NCBI GenBank assembly: GCA_963737075.1
Contig: CAVTRI010000001.1
Span: 434,001 to 498,000, forward strand
Direction: 5' to 3'
Length of the DNA: 64,000 bases
From: CAVTRI01 sp963737075
Lineage (GTDB): Bacteria; Actinomycetota; Acidimicrobiia; Acidimicrobiales; Palsa-688
The notes below the pieces were generated by a model. That model was not told the DNA's origin. It was given only the letters and a program-made list of their open reading frames with translations, and made no database searches. Shown one piece after another: positions 46,290 through 55,139 of this stretch (positions are counted from its first letter, which is position 1; every line of letters begins with the position of its first letter). The translations under genes were made by a program, and so were the position numbers.

Positions 46290-47118
46290 GGTCGTCACGC
46301 GCGCTGGGTTCGGGCGCGACGCGGCGCGACGCGGCGCGGCGGGTGCGGGGTTCGGCCGCGACGCGGCGCGATGTGGCGCGGCGGGTGCGGGGTTCGGGCC
46401 CGACTCGGCGCGACGCGGCGCGCGAGTGCGGGGTTCGAGCGCGCTGTGGCGCGCCTAGTGCGGGGGGTGCGGGGTTCGGCCGCGACGGGGCGCGATGTGG
46501 CGCGGCGGGTGCGGGGTTCGGCCGCGACCTGGCGCGCTTAGTGCGGGGTTCGGGCCCGATTCGGCGCGACGCGGCGCGCGCGAGTGCGGGGTTCGGGCGC
46601 GACGGGGCGCGGCCAGAAGATTCTGATGGCGCGATCGGTCGGCCTATATGACGCTTGATCGCGCCGGTCGTCACAACAGAGGCACCGGATCGCGCCCGTC
46701 TTCCGAGTTCGGCGCGACGCGGCGCGCGAGTGCGGGGTTCGGGCGCGACGGGGCGCGCCTAGTGCGGGGGGTTCGGCCGCGACGGGGCGCGGCGGGTTCG
46801 GCCGCCGACGGGGCGCGCCTAGTGGGGGGTTCGGGCGCGACCGGGCGCGGCCAGAGGATCTGACGGCGCGATCGGTCGGCCTATATTGACGCTTGATCGC
46901 GCCTGACGTCACAACAGAGGCACCGGATCGCGCCCGTCTTCAGTTCGGCGCGACCTGCCGCGCTCGGGGCGGCTACGAGGGGGACGCGGACGTCGGTTGG
47001 TTCGGCGCGACCTGCCGCGCTCGGGGCGGCGATGAGGGGGACGCGAACGTCACTTAACCAGACAAGCGCCAGCGACCTGCCGCGCTCGGGGCGGAGACAA
47101 GGGGGACGCGAACGTCGC
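46290..47118. repeat. Gene-free array of GC-rich direct and inverted repeats
   Basis: About 830 bases without a credible gene. From 46345 a unit containing GCGGGGTTCG recurs at 46345, 46387, 46428, 46469, 46511, 46543 and 46586, a period of mostly 41-43 bases. A second unit of about 125 bases occurs at 46591-46718 and 46829-46953, each with GGCGCGATC and GATCGCGCC inverted arms. A third unit (CGACCTGCCGCGCTCGGGGC) occurs at 46951, 47008 and 47073. Open frames here are products of the GC skew and repeats. The last unit joins the 3' end of zwf. Confidence 0.85.
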
Positions 47119-48624
47119 TTAACCAGACAAGCGCCAGCGACGCCCGTCTCGCTTCAGGAGATCACTCGCCTCCCGCGGGCCCCAACTGGCTGCCTGGTAG
47201 AGCGGGATGGGGTCGGTGCTGTTGGCCCACATCTCCATCAGCGGATCGACGATGCGCCAGGCCCGTCCCACCTCGTCTGCACGCACGAACAGCGTCGGGT
47301 CGCCGACGAGTGCGTCCAGGAGGACGCGCTCGTACGCCTCCGCGCCCGGGCCTTCCGCTTCGGTGGAGTACAGGAAGTCCAACGACGCTTGCCTGATGTT
47401 GAACTCGTGGCCGGGCACCTTGGCTCCGAACTGAAGACTGAGGCCTTCGTCGGGGTAGACCTTCACGATCAGGGCGTCAGGCTGCATCGCCCGGTCCCCG
47501 GCGGGAAGGAAGGGCAGCTGCGGGGGTTGTTTGAACTCCATGGCCACTTCGGTGACCCGTACCGGCAGACGCTTGCCGGTCCGCACGTAGACCGGCACGC
47601 CCGCCCACCGCCAGTTGTTGATCGTCAGGCGCAAGGCGACGAACGTCTCCGTGGAGCTCAGCGGGTCCACCCCTGGTTCTTCCCGGTATCCGGCCATGGG
47701 GTCTTCGCGTGTTCCACCCCGGGCGTACTGGCCGCGCACGGCGCATAACTGGAGATCTTCGCCTTCATCCAGGGGCCGGATGGCTCGCAGCAGCTTGAGC
47801 TTTTCATCCCGGATCGCCTCGGGATGGAACGACGCTGGCGGTTCCATGAGCAGCAGCGCCAGCACTTGGAGGACATGGTTTTGCACAATGTCGCGCACCG
47901 CGCCTGTCCCCTCGTAGAAGCCCCCACGGTCCTCTACGCCGATGGTCTCCGCAACGGTGATCTGAACATTGTCGATCCAGGTCCGATTCCACATTGGCTC
48001 GAACACCGACGTCGCGAACCGTAGAGCGAGCAGGTTTTGGACCGTCTCCTTCGCCAGGTAGTGATCGATTCTGAAAATCTGTGCCTCAGTGAAGGCGGTC
48101 GAGATGTCCATATAGAGTTCGCGAGCGCTCTGCTCGTCCCATCCGAACGGCTTTTCGACGACGAGCCGGCCAAACCCGTCACCCGCCCCCTGGGCCAGCC
48201 CCGCCTTCCCGAGGTGGCGGGCGACGGTCCCGAACAACTGCGGGGGGATAGCCAGATAGAAGAGTCGATTGCCTGCCGTTCCCCAGGTCTCGTCCGCCTC
48301 CTGTAACGCCTCCTGGAGCCGGGCATAGGTGGCAGGGTCGTCGTAGCCCCCGGAAACATACCGGGCACGCGCCATGAGCTGCTCCCACTCCTTCGACGGC
48401 GTTCCCACATCGTCGAGCGTTCCGAGCTGACGAAACGTCTCATCTGACATGTCCGTGCGGCCGACTCCGACGAGTACCAGCTCGGGCCGGAGCCGGTCTG
48501 AGCAGGTCAGGCTGCGAAGGGCCGGGAGCAGCTTCCGGCGTGTCAGATCACCCGAAGCGCCGAAGATGACGAGCGCACAAGGCGGCGACCTTCGGGCTGA
48601 TTCCACGACCTTCAATGTAGCCAC
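47119..48624 (-). CDS. zwf: Glucose-6-phosphate 1-dehydrogenase
   Basis: 501 residues. NADP-binding FGASGDLTRRKLLPAL near the N-terminus, active-site RIDHYLAKETVQN and EKPFGWD are intact. It oxidises glucose-6-phosphate in the first step of the pentose phosphate pathway. It is the last gene of a murJ-unknown-zwf co-directional run (43 bp after the preceding gene). Its final codons (WRLSG-stop) are also found duplicated in the adjacent repeat array. Confidence 0.96.
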   Translation of the reverse strand: MATLKVVESARRSPPCALVIFGASGDLTRRKLLPALRSLTCSDRLRPELVLVGVGRTDMSDETFRQLGTLDDVGTPSKEWEQLMARARYVSGGYDDPATYARLQEALQEADETWGTAGNRLFYLAIPPQLFGTVARHLGKAGLAQGAGDGFGRLVVEKPFGWDEQSARELYMDISTAFTEAQIFRIDHYLAKETVQNLLALRFATSVFEPMWNRTWIDNVQITVAETIGVEDRGGFYEGTGAVRDIVQNHVLQVLALLLMEPPASFHPEAIRDEKLKLLRAIRPLDEGEDLQLCAVRGQYARGGTREDPMAGYREEPGVDPLSSTETFVALRLTINNWRWAGVPVYVRTGKRLPVRVTEVAMEFKQPPQLPFLPAGDRAMQPDALIVKVYPDEGLSLQFGAKVPGHEFNIRQASLDFLYSTEAEGPGAEAYERVLLDALVGDPTLFVRADEVGRAWRIVDPLMEMWANSTDPIPLYQAASWGPREASDLLKRDGRRWRLSG

Positions 48625-48667
48625 GGACCTCGGGCGGCCATCACGGGAGAGAGCCTGCGCACAAGGC

Positions 48668-49624
48668 CTACCCGGGGTCGAGAACCAACCGGTTGATCCC
48701 GGTCCGCAGCGCTTGTCGGACCCGCTCCAGCGAGATCGGCTCCTCGACGCCGGGATGGCGAAGCCGCGCCATCAGTCGGTCCCCGGCCTGGGCGATCTCC
48801 ACCAGCTCCAGCGGCGACGGCAATGGAATCTCGAACGACCGTCGCCATCGACCGCTGAGCCACGCCGGCAGGTGCACGCGACGGCCGAAGATGCCCACCG
48901 CGACGACCGCCAGACCGACCTTGGATCCCGAAAACGTCGGTCGGACGATGAGGGCGGCCCGCCACCGGGCTCTCCGGATGCTCACCGACCCGTCAGACTG
49001 CGCTTCAAACAGCCAACCCCGCTGTGCTCGTTGTTCAGCGAGATGGGCGGCCGTCTGGGTGAGCATCGCCGCCTCGAGGTCTATCGGTCCGGTGGCCAGG
49101 ATCGGAACCAGTCCGGGCTCGATCCTGGCGTCGGTCGCCAGCGCGGTCAGTTCCTCGAGCTCGGTGCCCGCGACCGTAAGCTCCTTCGCCTTCACGAGCA
49201 CGCTCGCCGTGCCGGGAGGACGAGACCACTCCGGGAGCGGTTGCAACGGATTGAACGTCCACACGGGATTCCGTGTCGGGTCGAGCCAGCCCCATGCAGC
49301 TTCGAACGGCATGTCCGGAAGCCACGGCAGCCCGTGGGCCGAGCTCGAATGCGGCCGGGGTCGAGGCTCCCCGTCTGCGCTTCCCGGGTCGATGGCCACC
49401 TCTGTCAGCGTCAAGGCAACCGGCTGCCCCCGAACGACGAGCGACAACTGCTGGCCAGTGAATCGGCCCGCAACCCCTTCGATCAGGTCAAGGAACAAGC
49501 GCCAGCCGAGCTCTGATGGGACGCCCGGCGCGGTCCACCACGAGGTCATCTCCAACCAACGCTCCAGCAACGCTGGCGAGGTCCAGGGGAGCAAGCGGAG
49601 CCAGGGAGATGACGGCTTGGACAT
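48668..49624 (-). CDS. Conserved protein of unknown function between murJ and zwf
   Basis: 318 residues from ATG 49624. No signal sequence; Trp-rich start (PWLRLLPWTSPALLERWLEMTSWW), then LSLVVRGQPVALTLTEVAID and a C-terminal LPSPLELVEIAQAGDRLMARLRHPG. The alternating hydrophobic middle and late segment recall lipid-binding DUF2993/LmeA-like proteins, but the resemblance is weak. It is 20 bp after murJ, so co-transcription is likely. A far longer open frame to 50530 is a shadow of murJ. Confidence 0.72.
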   Translation of the reverse strand: MSKPSSPWLRLLPWTSPALLERWLEMTSWWTAPGVPSELGWRLFLDLIEGVAGRFTGQQLSLVVRGQPVALTLTEVAIDPGSADGEPRPRPHSSSAHGLPWLPDMPFEAAWGWLDPTRNPVWTFNPLQPLPEWSRPPGTASVLVKAKELTVAGTELEELTALATDARIEPGLVPILATGPIDLEAAMLTQTAAHLAEQRAQRGWLFEAQSDGSVSIRRARWRAALIVRPTFSGSKVGLAVVAVGIFGRRVHLPAWLSGRWRRSFEIPLPSPLELVEIAQAGDRLMARLRHPGVEEPISLERVRQALRTGINRLVLDPG

Positions 49625-49644
49625 GTCGACGGTGGCAGCGTCTC

Positions 49645-52035
49645 CTACCGGCCCCTTCGCACCAGCCGGAGCACCGGTTCGACCTCCTTGATCCCGAGCG
49701 CTTTGGCGGCGCCGATGTAAACGCCGGTGCCGGCGACGAGCAGGATGACCAGCCGCACGACCAGCCCCACGTGGCCTCCGCCGTGTGGTAGCAGCGCCTG
49801 GAGGATGAGCAACGCGACGGTCATGATCGTGCCCGCCAGCACGATCCGCCACAGAGCCCGGATGGTGAGCGTGCCGCCGAGCGTCCCGGTTCGGCGCTGG
49901 AGGTGGACGGCGGCGATGATGGCGGCCACCGTGTACGGCGCGACCCAGGCCAGCGCAAGGCCGGAGACGCCGATCAGCGGATAGCAAATGACGGCCAGCA
50001 GCAGCGTCATGCCGTTTTCGAGCAAGTACATGAAGAACATGGTGCGGGTGTCCTGCATCGCCTGGTAGGCGCGCATCAAGAGGATGAAAGCGCTGAATCC
50101 CGGCAGGCCGATGGCGAAGAACGCCAGGCTCGTCGCGATGTGGTGCGCCCCCGAGGGCGTCACGTGGCCGTACTGCACGGCGATCTGGATGAGCGGCTGG
50201 GCGATGATCGCGTAACCGGCGGCCGCGGGGATCAGGATGCCGAGGGTGACCCGGAGCCCCTCGATCATCTTCCGCTGGAAGCCGATGCGATCGCCGCTTC
50301 CCCAACGCTCGGCAAGATCGGGAGTGAGCGCGGTGGCAACCGACACGGTGAACAAGGCATACGGCAGCTGGAAAAACTGGTACGCCGTGGTGTACACGGT
50401 CGCGTCGCCGGACGTGCCGGCGGCGAGGACGAGGATGACGTTGAGGGCCACCTGATTGGCGACGACCACGCCGATCAGCCAGATCGACAGGCCGGCGACG
50501 CGCCGAACGGCGGGGTGGCGCCAGTTCCATGACGGCCAGAGGCGGATGCCGGCACGGCGCATGGACGGGACCTGAAGCAGGAGCTGCACGAGGTAGCCGA
50601 GTGTGGTGCCGAGCCCGAGGACGAGGAGCGCTTTGTGTTCGTGCTCGAATGGCCCGACGCTCAGGTTGGACGCCGCCGCCCGGGCAGCCAGGATGGCGGC
50701 GATCGCGATCAGGTTGTTGGCCACCGGGGAGAACGCAGCCGCCGCGAAGCGACGGCGCGCGTTGAGCAGGGCGGTGCTCACGACGATGGCGCCCAGGAAG
50801 AACACCTGGGGGGCGAACATCCGCAGCAGCGATGTGCCCACCGTCCGTTCGGCGGCCTCCGCGTTCCCGTGATTGAGCAGCAGGTAGAAGCGCAGGATCA
50901 GCGGGGCGAGGAAATACAGCGCGGCGCTGATCACGAGCAGGGCACCGCAGATGATGGTGATCACCGCTGAGATCGCCTGGTCGCTCTCTTTGATGTCTTC
51001 TTTGGAGAATTCCTCAACGAAGACGGGCACGAGCGTCGCGGAGAGAATCCCGCCCAACAGGAGGTCGTAGACGATGTTGGGAACCGAGTTGGCGAGGTTG
51101 TAGGCGTCGCCCAACCCCGTGGTGCCGAGCACGGTCGCAACCAGGAGCACTCGGGCGAAGCCGGTCAGGCGGGACAGGAGTGTCCCGCCCGCCATGATGG
51201 CGCTGGAGCGCGCCAGTGTCGTCTCGATCGCGGCCGGCCGACGCCGGCGCCGTGGTGTACGGGGCGGAGAGGGTGGGGGTGGTGCGGGGGGTGGGCCCAC
51301 CGTTTCCGGGGGCCAGCCGAGCGGTCCGGGGGGCTCCGGCGAGGGCGGCGAGACACCTGCGGGGGCGGCCGCGGGGTCGTCGGCCATGGGCGGCCCGCCC
51401 GGGGCGTCCGCAAGGGGGGCGCTTGCAGAGACGGCCGCGGGGTCGTCGGCCATGGGCGGGCCGCCCGGGGCGTCGGCAAGGGGGGCGCTGGGAGAGGCGG
51501 CCGCCGGCTCCGTCCCGGGCGGCCGCCCGACGACTCGCCGCGGAGGGCGGGCGGTCATCGGAGGCACCGGGCCGGGCTGGGTGCCGGGTCGGGCGGTGCC
51601 GGGCTCGGCGCCGGGTCGGGCGGCAACAGTTGGCGTCACAGGGTCACCGGTGGGGGAGGCGACCGCCCGCCGCGGGGGCCGCGATGACGCTGGCGTCGCG
51701 GGGTCTCCCCCCGCCGTGCCGTTGCGCCGGTCGCGTCGGCGGCCAGCGGTCGCCGCCCGTTGCTCGATCAGCTGACGCTCCCGGTCCCGGGCGCGCTTGC
51801 GACGCTCCCGGCGCTCACGTTCGAGTTCCCGCTCACGCTGCAGGTCCAGCTCCCGCTCCAGCCGGCGGAGCTCCTCGGGAGTGCGGCGCCGGCGCGGCGC
51901 CACGTATCGTTCCGGCGCGTCCTGGTCGAAGACGGGGCCGGCTGGTGGTCCAGAGGGCGCGCCGGGCCGGCTGTCGTCCTGGTCGAAGAAGCGGCCGGTC
52001 CTGCGCATCCAGACCATGGTTGTCCAGGTACCCAA
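49645..52035 (-). CDS. murJ: Lipid II flippase MurJ with long N-terminal cytoplasmic extension
   Basis: 796 residues. About 280 residues at the N-terminus are a charged helical stretch (about 50-95, Arg/Glu-rich) and a Pro/Ala-rich region with two copies of a 22-residue unit (SAPLADAPGGPPMADDPAA). The rest is a MurJ/MviN core with about 14 hydrophobic helices (GGTLLSRLTGFARVLLVATVLG, AYNLANSVPNIVYDLLLGG, ATALTPDLAERWG). It flips lipid II for peptidoglycan assembly. Extended N-termini occur in some actinobacterial MurJ proteins. Confidence 0.9.
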   Translation of the reverse strand: MGTWTTMVWMRRTGRFFDQDDSRPGAPSGPPAGPVFDQDAPERYVAPRRRRTPEELRRLERELDLQRERELERERRERRKRARDRERQLIEQRAATAGRRRDRRNGTAGGDPATPASSRPPRRAVASPTGDPVTPTVAARPGAEPGTARPGTQPGPVPPMTARPPRRVVGRPPGTEPAAASPSAPLADAPGGPPMADDPAAVSASAPLADAPGGPPMADDPAAAPAGVSPPSPEPPGPLGWPPETVGPPPAPPPPSPPRTPRRRRRPAAIETTLARSSAIMAGGTLLSRLTGFARVLLVATVLGTTGLGDAYNLANSVPNIVYDLLLGGILSATLVPVFVEEFSKEDIKESDQAISAVITIICGALLVISAALYFLAPLILRFYLLLNHGNAEAAERTVGTSLLRMFAPQVFFLGAIVVSTALLNARRRFAAAAFSPVANNLIAIAAILAARAAASNLSVGPFEHEHKALLVLGLGTTLGYLVQLLLQVPSMRRAGIRLWPSWNWRHPAVRRVAGLSIWLIGVVVANQVALNVILVLAAGTSGDATVYTTAYQFFQLPYALFTVSVATALTPDLAERWGSGDRIGFQRKMIEGLRVTLGILIPAAAGYAIIAQPLIQIAVQYGHVTPSGAHHIATSLAFFAIGLPGFSAFILLMRAYQAMQDTRTMFFMYLLENGMTLLLAVICYPLIGVSGLALAWVAPYTVAAIIAAVHLQRRTGTLGGTLTIRALWRIVLAGTIMTVALLILQALLPHGGGHVGLVVRLVILLVAGTGVYIGAAKALGIKEVEPVLRLVRRGR

Positions 52036-52078
52036 CCGGGTCCAGTCTTCTCGGTAACGGGCGAGCTACCGTCAGGGG

Positions 52079-53059
52079 ATGCGCTACCTCGAAATGGGCG
52101 GCGCCCGGCTGTCGGTGATCGGTCTCGGCGCTTGGCAGTTCGGGTCCCGCGAGTGGGGGTACGGGTCTGACTACGCCAAAAACGAGGCGGGCGCCATCGT
52201 CAACCGAGCGCTCGAACTGGGCATCAATCTGATCGACACCGCCGAGGTGTACGGGTTCGGCCAGTCGGAGCGGATCGTCGGCAGGGCTATCGAGGGCAAA
52301 CGCGACCGTGTGTTCCTCGCCACCAAGATCGCCCCGGTCGTACCCTTCGAGCCGGTGGTCAGCTGGCGGCTGGACGGCAGCCTGCGGCGACTCAACGTCG
52401 ACCGGGTCGACCTCTATCAGGCGCACTGGCCCAACCCGGTGGTCCCGCCCGGCCCGCTCTTCCGGGCGATGGCCGCGCTGCAGCAGGCCGGGAAGATCAC
52501 CAACGTCGGCGTCAGCAACTACTCGCTCGACCGCTGGCGGCAGGCCGAATACCACCTGGGCGGCACGGTGCTGAGCAACCAGGTCGAGTACAGCCTGGCC
52601 GATCGGCGCCCCGAGCGAGAGGTGGTGCCGTGGGCCCAGGCCGAAGGCCGGGTCGTCATCGCTTACAGCCCCCTCGCCCAGGGCCTGCTCTCCGGGCGGT
52701 ACTCGGCGGAGCACCGCCCCGGCGGAGTGCGAGCCGCCAACAGCCTGTTCCTCGAGGAGAACCTGCATCGCGCCGAGCCGCTGCTTTCCGTGCTTCGGCG
52801 GGTCGCGACCGCCCACGACGCCACCCCCTCCCAGGTCGCGTTGGCGTGGCTGGTACGCCGGCCGGCTGTCGTCGCCATTCCCGGCGCCAGCAGCGTCGCC
52901 CAGCTCGAGGCCAACGCCGCCGCCGCCGACCTGGAGCTGACCGAGAGCGAAGATCAGGAGCTCACGGCGGCATCTGACGCCTTCACTCCGGTCAGAGGGC
53001 CCACCGCTTTTCCAGGGCTGGCACGCGCCCAGTGGGATCGATTCCAAAAGAAGCCCTGA
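52079..53059 (+). CDS. Aldo/keto reductase
   Basis: 326 residues. The catalytic tetrad is visible: Asp and Tyr in INLIDTAEVYGFGQSE, Lys in FLATKIAP and His in DLYQAHWPN. NADP-binding residues are in the C-terminal IPGASSVAQLEANAAA. It is of the YajO/general stress 69 type; substrate unknown. Divergent from murJ by 43 bp. Confidence 0.93.
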   Translation: MRYLEMGGARLSVIGLGAWQFGSREWGYGSDYAKNEAGAIVNRALELGINLIDTAEVYGFGQSERIVGRAIEGKRDRVFLATKIAPVVPFEPVVSWRLDGSLRRLNVDRVDLYQAHWPNPVVPPGPLFRAMAALQQAGKITNVGVSNYSLDRWRQAEYHLGGTVLSNQVEYSLADRRPEREVVPWAQAEGRVVIAYSPLAQGLLSGRYSAEHRPGGVRAANSLFLEENLHRAEPLLSVLRRVATAHDATPSQVALAWLVRRPAVVAIPGASSVAQLEANAAAADLELTESEDQELTAASDAFTPVRGPTAFPGLARAQWDRFQKKP

Positions 53060-53102
53060 TCGCCAATCGCTATGGTGAGCCGGTGATTCGGCGGCCGCTC
53101 GC

Positions 53103-55103
53103 ATGAACGCGTCAGCAGTGGCCGAGACGAGGCTCCGTCGTAGCCAACGCGAGACTCCACCGCCGACTTCGTCGGAAGCCCAGCTTTCCGTCCGCTACAT
53201 GCCATCCCTGGACGGCCTGCGGGCCGTCGCCGTCATCGCCGTCCTCCTGTATCACCTTCCGGTCAGCTGGCTGCCGGGCGGGTTCCTGGGGGTGGACGTC
53301 TTCTTCGTCCTGTCCGGCTTCCTGATTACCAGCCTGCTCCTCGAAGAGGCGCTGGGTAATGCGGGAACCGGAGGCGGGGGCGGAATCGGGCTCAAGGCCT
53401 TCTGGGGACGGCGGGCCCGCCGGCTCCTGCCTGCGGCGTGGGCGACCATCGTGCTCACAACGCTCGCGGCCGGCCTGTTCGCCCGGGACGCGCTCGCGCA
53501 GTTACGGGGCGACGTGCCGGCATCGCTCGGGTACGTCCTCAATTGGCACCTGATCTTCCACCACGAGCCATACTCGCAAGCGTTTGGTCGTCCGCCTCTC
53601 CTGCTTCACCTCTGGTCACTGGCGATCGAAGAGCAGTTCTACCTGGTATGGCCGTTGGTGCTGCTGGGTGTGCTCTGGTGGGCGCACCGCCGGGCGGGGC
53701 GCCACGTGACCGGGGCCGTCGCTGCGGTCGCGCTGGGAGGTGCCGTCGTGAGCGGGGTCTGCATGGCGGTGTTCGCACACCGCGGACAGGACCCGTCGGC
53801 CGTGTACTTCAACCCCGGTACCCATGCGAGCGGGCTACTGCTTGGGGCCGCGCTCGCCGCCGGGCTGCCGATATGGCGACGGCGGCAGGCGATCACCTCA
53901 TCGGCGAAGACGCTCCTTGACGCCGTGGGCATCGCCGCCGCGCTCGGCCTCGTCGCCCTGTTCGCGACCCTGCAGCAACAAAACGCTGCCAGCTACGAAG
54001 GCGGGATGCAGCTCGCAGTGCTCCTCACTGCCGTGGTGCTGCTCGTGGCGAGCCATCCCGGCGCACGGCTGGGCGGCCCGCTGGCGGCCGGGGTGCTGGT
54101 GTGGGTCGGCCGGCGCTCCTACTCCATGTACCTGTGGCACTGGCCGATCTTCGAGCTGACCCGGCCCGGCGTCGACTGGCATTTGCCAGGGCCCCTGGCG
54201 ACAATGATCCGCCTGGCGATGGTCGTCGTCGCTGCGGACGTGTCGTACCGGTGGATCGAGACCCCGTGGCGAACCGGTCGGGCCCAGCGAGCCGTCGGCC
54301 AATGGTGGCGCGACAGCGCCCGGCCGGCGTTGGCGGCCGGCGTGACGTCGGCGGTGGTGATGGGCGTCGCCGTGGTCGCCGTGTTGTTCGGCTCGCCTCC
54401 GGCGGGCTTCAACCCCGAGCTCGCGGCGGGCTCGACACCGGCCAGCCACCTCGAACCCAACGAAGTCTCGATCGCGACGCCCGTTGTTGTGCCGATCGGC
54501 GGGTGGCACTTCGGGCGTGCAAGCCAAGGAGCCCACCCGAGTCTGCCACCCCCTGTGGCCGCACCGACGCAAACGGCGACGGTCACCGCCACGGCGCCGG
54601 CGCCGGCGGCGGCCGGCCCCCCACCTCCGCCCGCCGGGCCAGCGTTGGCCTTGGGGGACTCGGTCATGCTCGGCGCGACTACGGAGCTGGAGCAGGCGCT
54701 CGGCCCCGGGGTGGTGGTCGATGCGACCGTCGGCCGCCAGGTCAAACAGGGACTGGCGCGACTGGCCCAGTACAAAGCGGCCGGCCATCTGGCGGGCCTG
54801 TCAGCGGTCGTCATCGGCCTGGGCAGCAACGGACCGATCACTACCGCCCAATGCCAGCAGTTCGAGGCGATCGCCGCTGGCGTGCCGCGGGTGGTGTTCG
54901 TCAACGTGCGGGTCCCGCGGTCCTGGCAGAACGTCAGCAACGCCTCGTTGGCGGCCTGCACGGCCGGCAAGCCGGGCGTGGTCCTCGCCAACTGGTACGA
55001 GGCATCGGCAGCGCCCGGTGTGCTCGGCCCGGACCGGGTCCATGAGACGCCCGCGGGGCGCCAGCTGTACGCTTCGGTGGTCGCCACTGCCGTCCGGGGC
55101 TGA
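53103..55103 (+). CDS. OafA/YrhL-type acyltransferase with SGNH domain
   Basis: 666 residues. The N-terminal part is an acyltransferase-3 membrane domain with about ten helices: SLDGLRAVAVIAVLLYHLP (active His), GVDVFFVLSGFLIT, SLAIEEQFYLVWPL. After residue about 430 comes a Pro/Ala/Thr linker and an extracytoplasmic SGNH hydrolase-like domain (ALALGDSVMLGATTELEQAL, VVIGLGSNGPI, DRVHETPAGRQLYA). Such proteins O-acetylate envelope glycans. Confidence 0.93.
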   Translation: MNASAVAETRLRRSQRETPPPTSSEAQLSVRYMPSLDGLRAVAVIAVLLYHLPVSWLPGGFLGVDVFFVLSGFLITSLLLEEALGNAGTGGGGGIGLKAFWGRRARRLLPAAWATIVLTTLAAGLFARDALAQLRGDVPASLGYVLNWHLIFHHEPYSQAFGRPPLLLHLWSLAIEEQFYLVWPLVLLGVLWWAHRRAGRHVTGAVAAVALGGAVVSGVCMAVFAHRGQDPSAVYFNPGTHASGLLLGAALAAGLPIWRRRQAITSSAKTLLDAVGIAAALGLVALFATLQQQNAASYEGGMQLAVLLTAVVLLVASHPGARLGGPLAAGVLVWVGRRSYSMYLWHWPIFELTRPGVDWHLPGPLATMIRLAMVVVAADVSYRWIETPWRTGRAQRAVGQWWRDSARPALAAGVTSAVVMGVAVVAVLFGSPPAGFNPELAAGSTPASHLEPNEVSIATPVVVPIGGWHFGRASQGAHPSLPPPVAAPTQTATVTATAPAPAAAGPPPPPAGPALALGDSVMLGATTELEQALGPGVVVDATVGRQVKQGLARLAQYKAAGHLAGLSAVVIGLGSNGPITTAQCQQFEAIAAGVPRVVFVNVRVPRSWQNVSNASLAACTAGKPGVVLANWYEASAAPGVLGPDRVHETPAGRQLYASVVATAVRG

Positions 55104-55139
55104 GCGCCCGGCCCATTCCCCGCCGGTACGCTCCTCACC

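Noticed and set aside
46313..46912. Several short open frames in the repeat array
   Set aside because: They are Arg/Gly-rich products of repeats on both strands, without start-site or family support.
46290..47118. CRISPR array
   Set aside because: The repeats are not separated by unique spacers of equal length, and the units are themselves degenerate; no cas genes are near.
48668..50530. A 620-codon open frame covering the unknown gene
   Set aside because: Its N-terminal half lies in murJ antisense-like or shifted frame and has no family pattern; the real start is ATG 49624.
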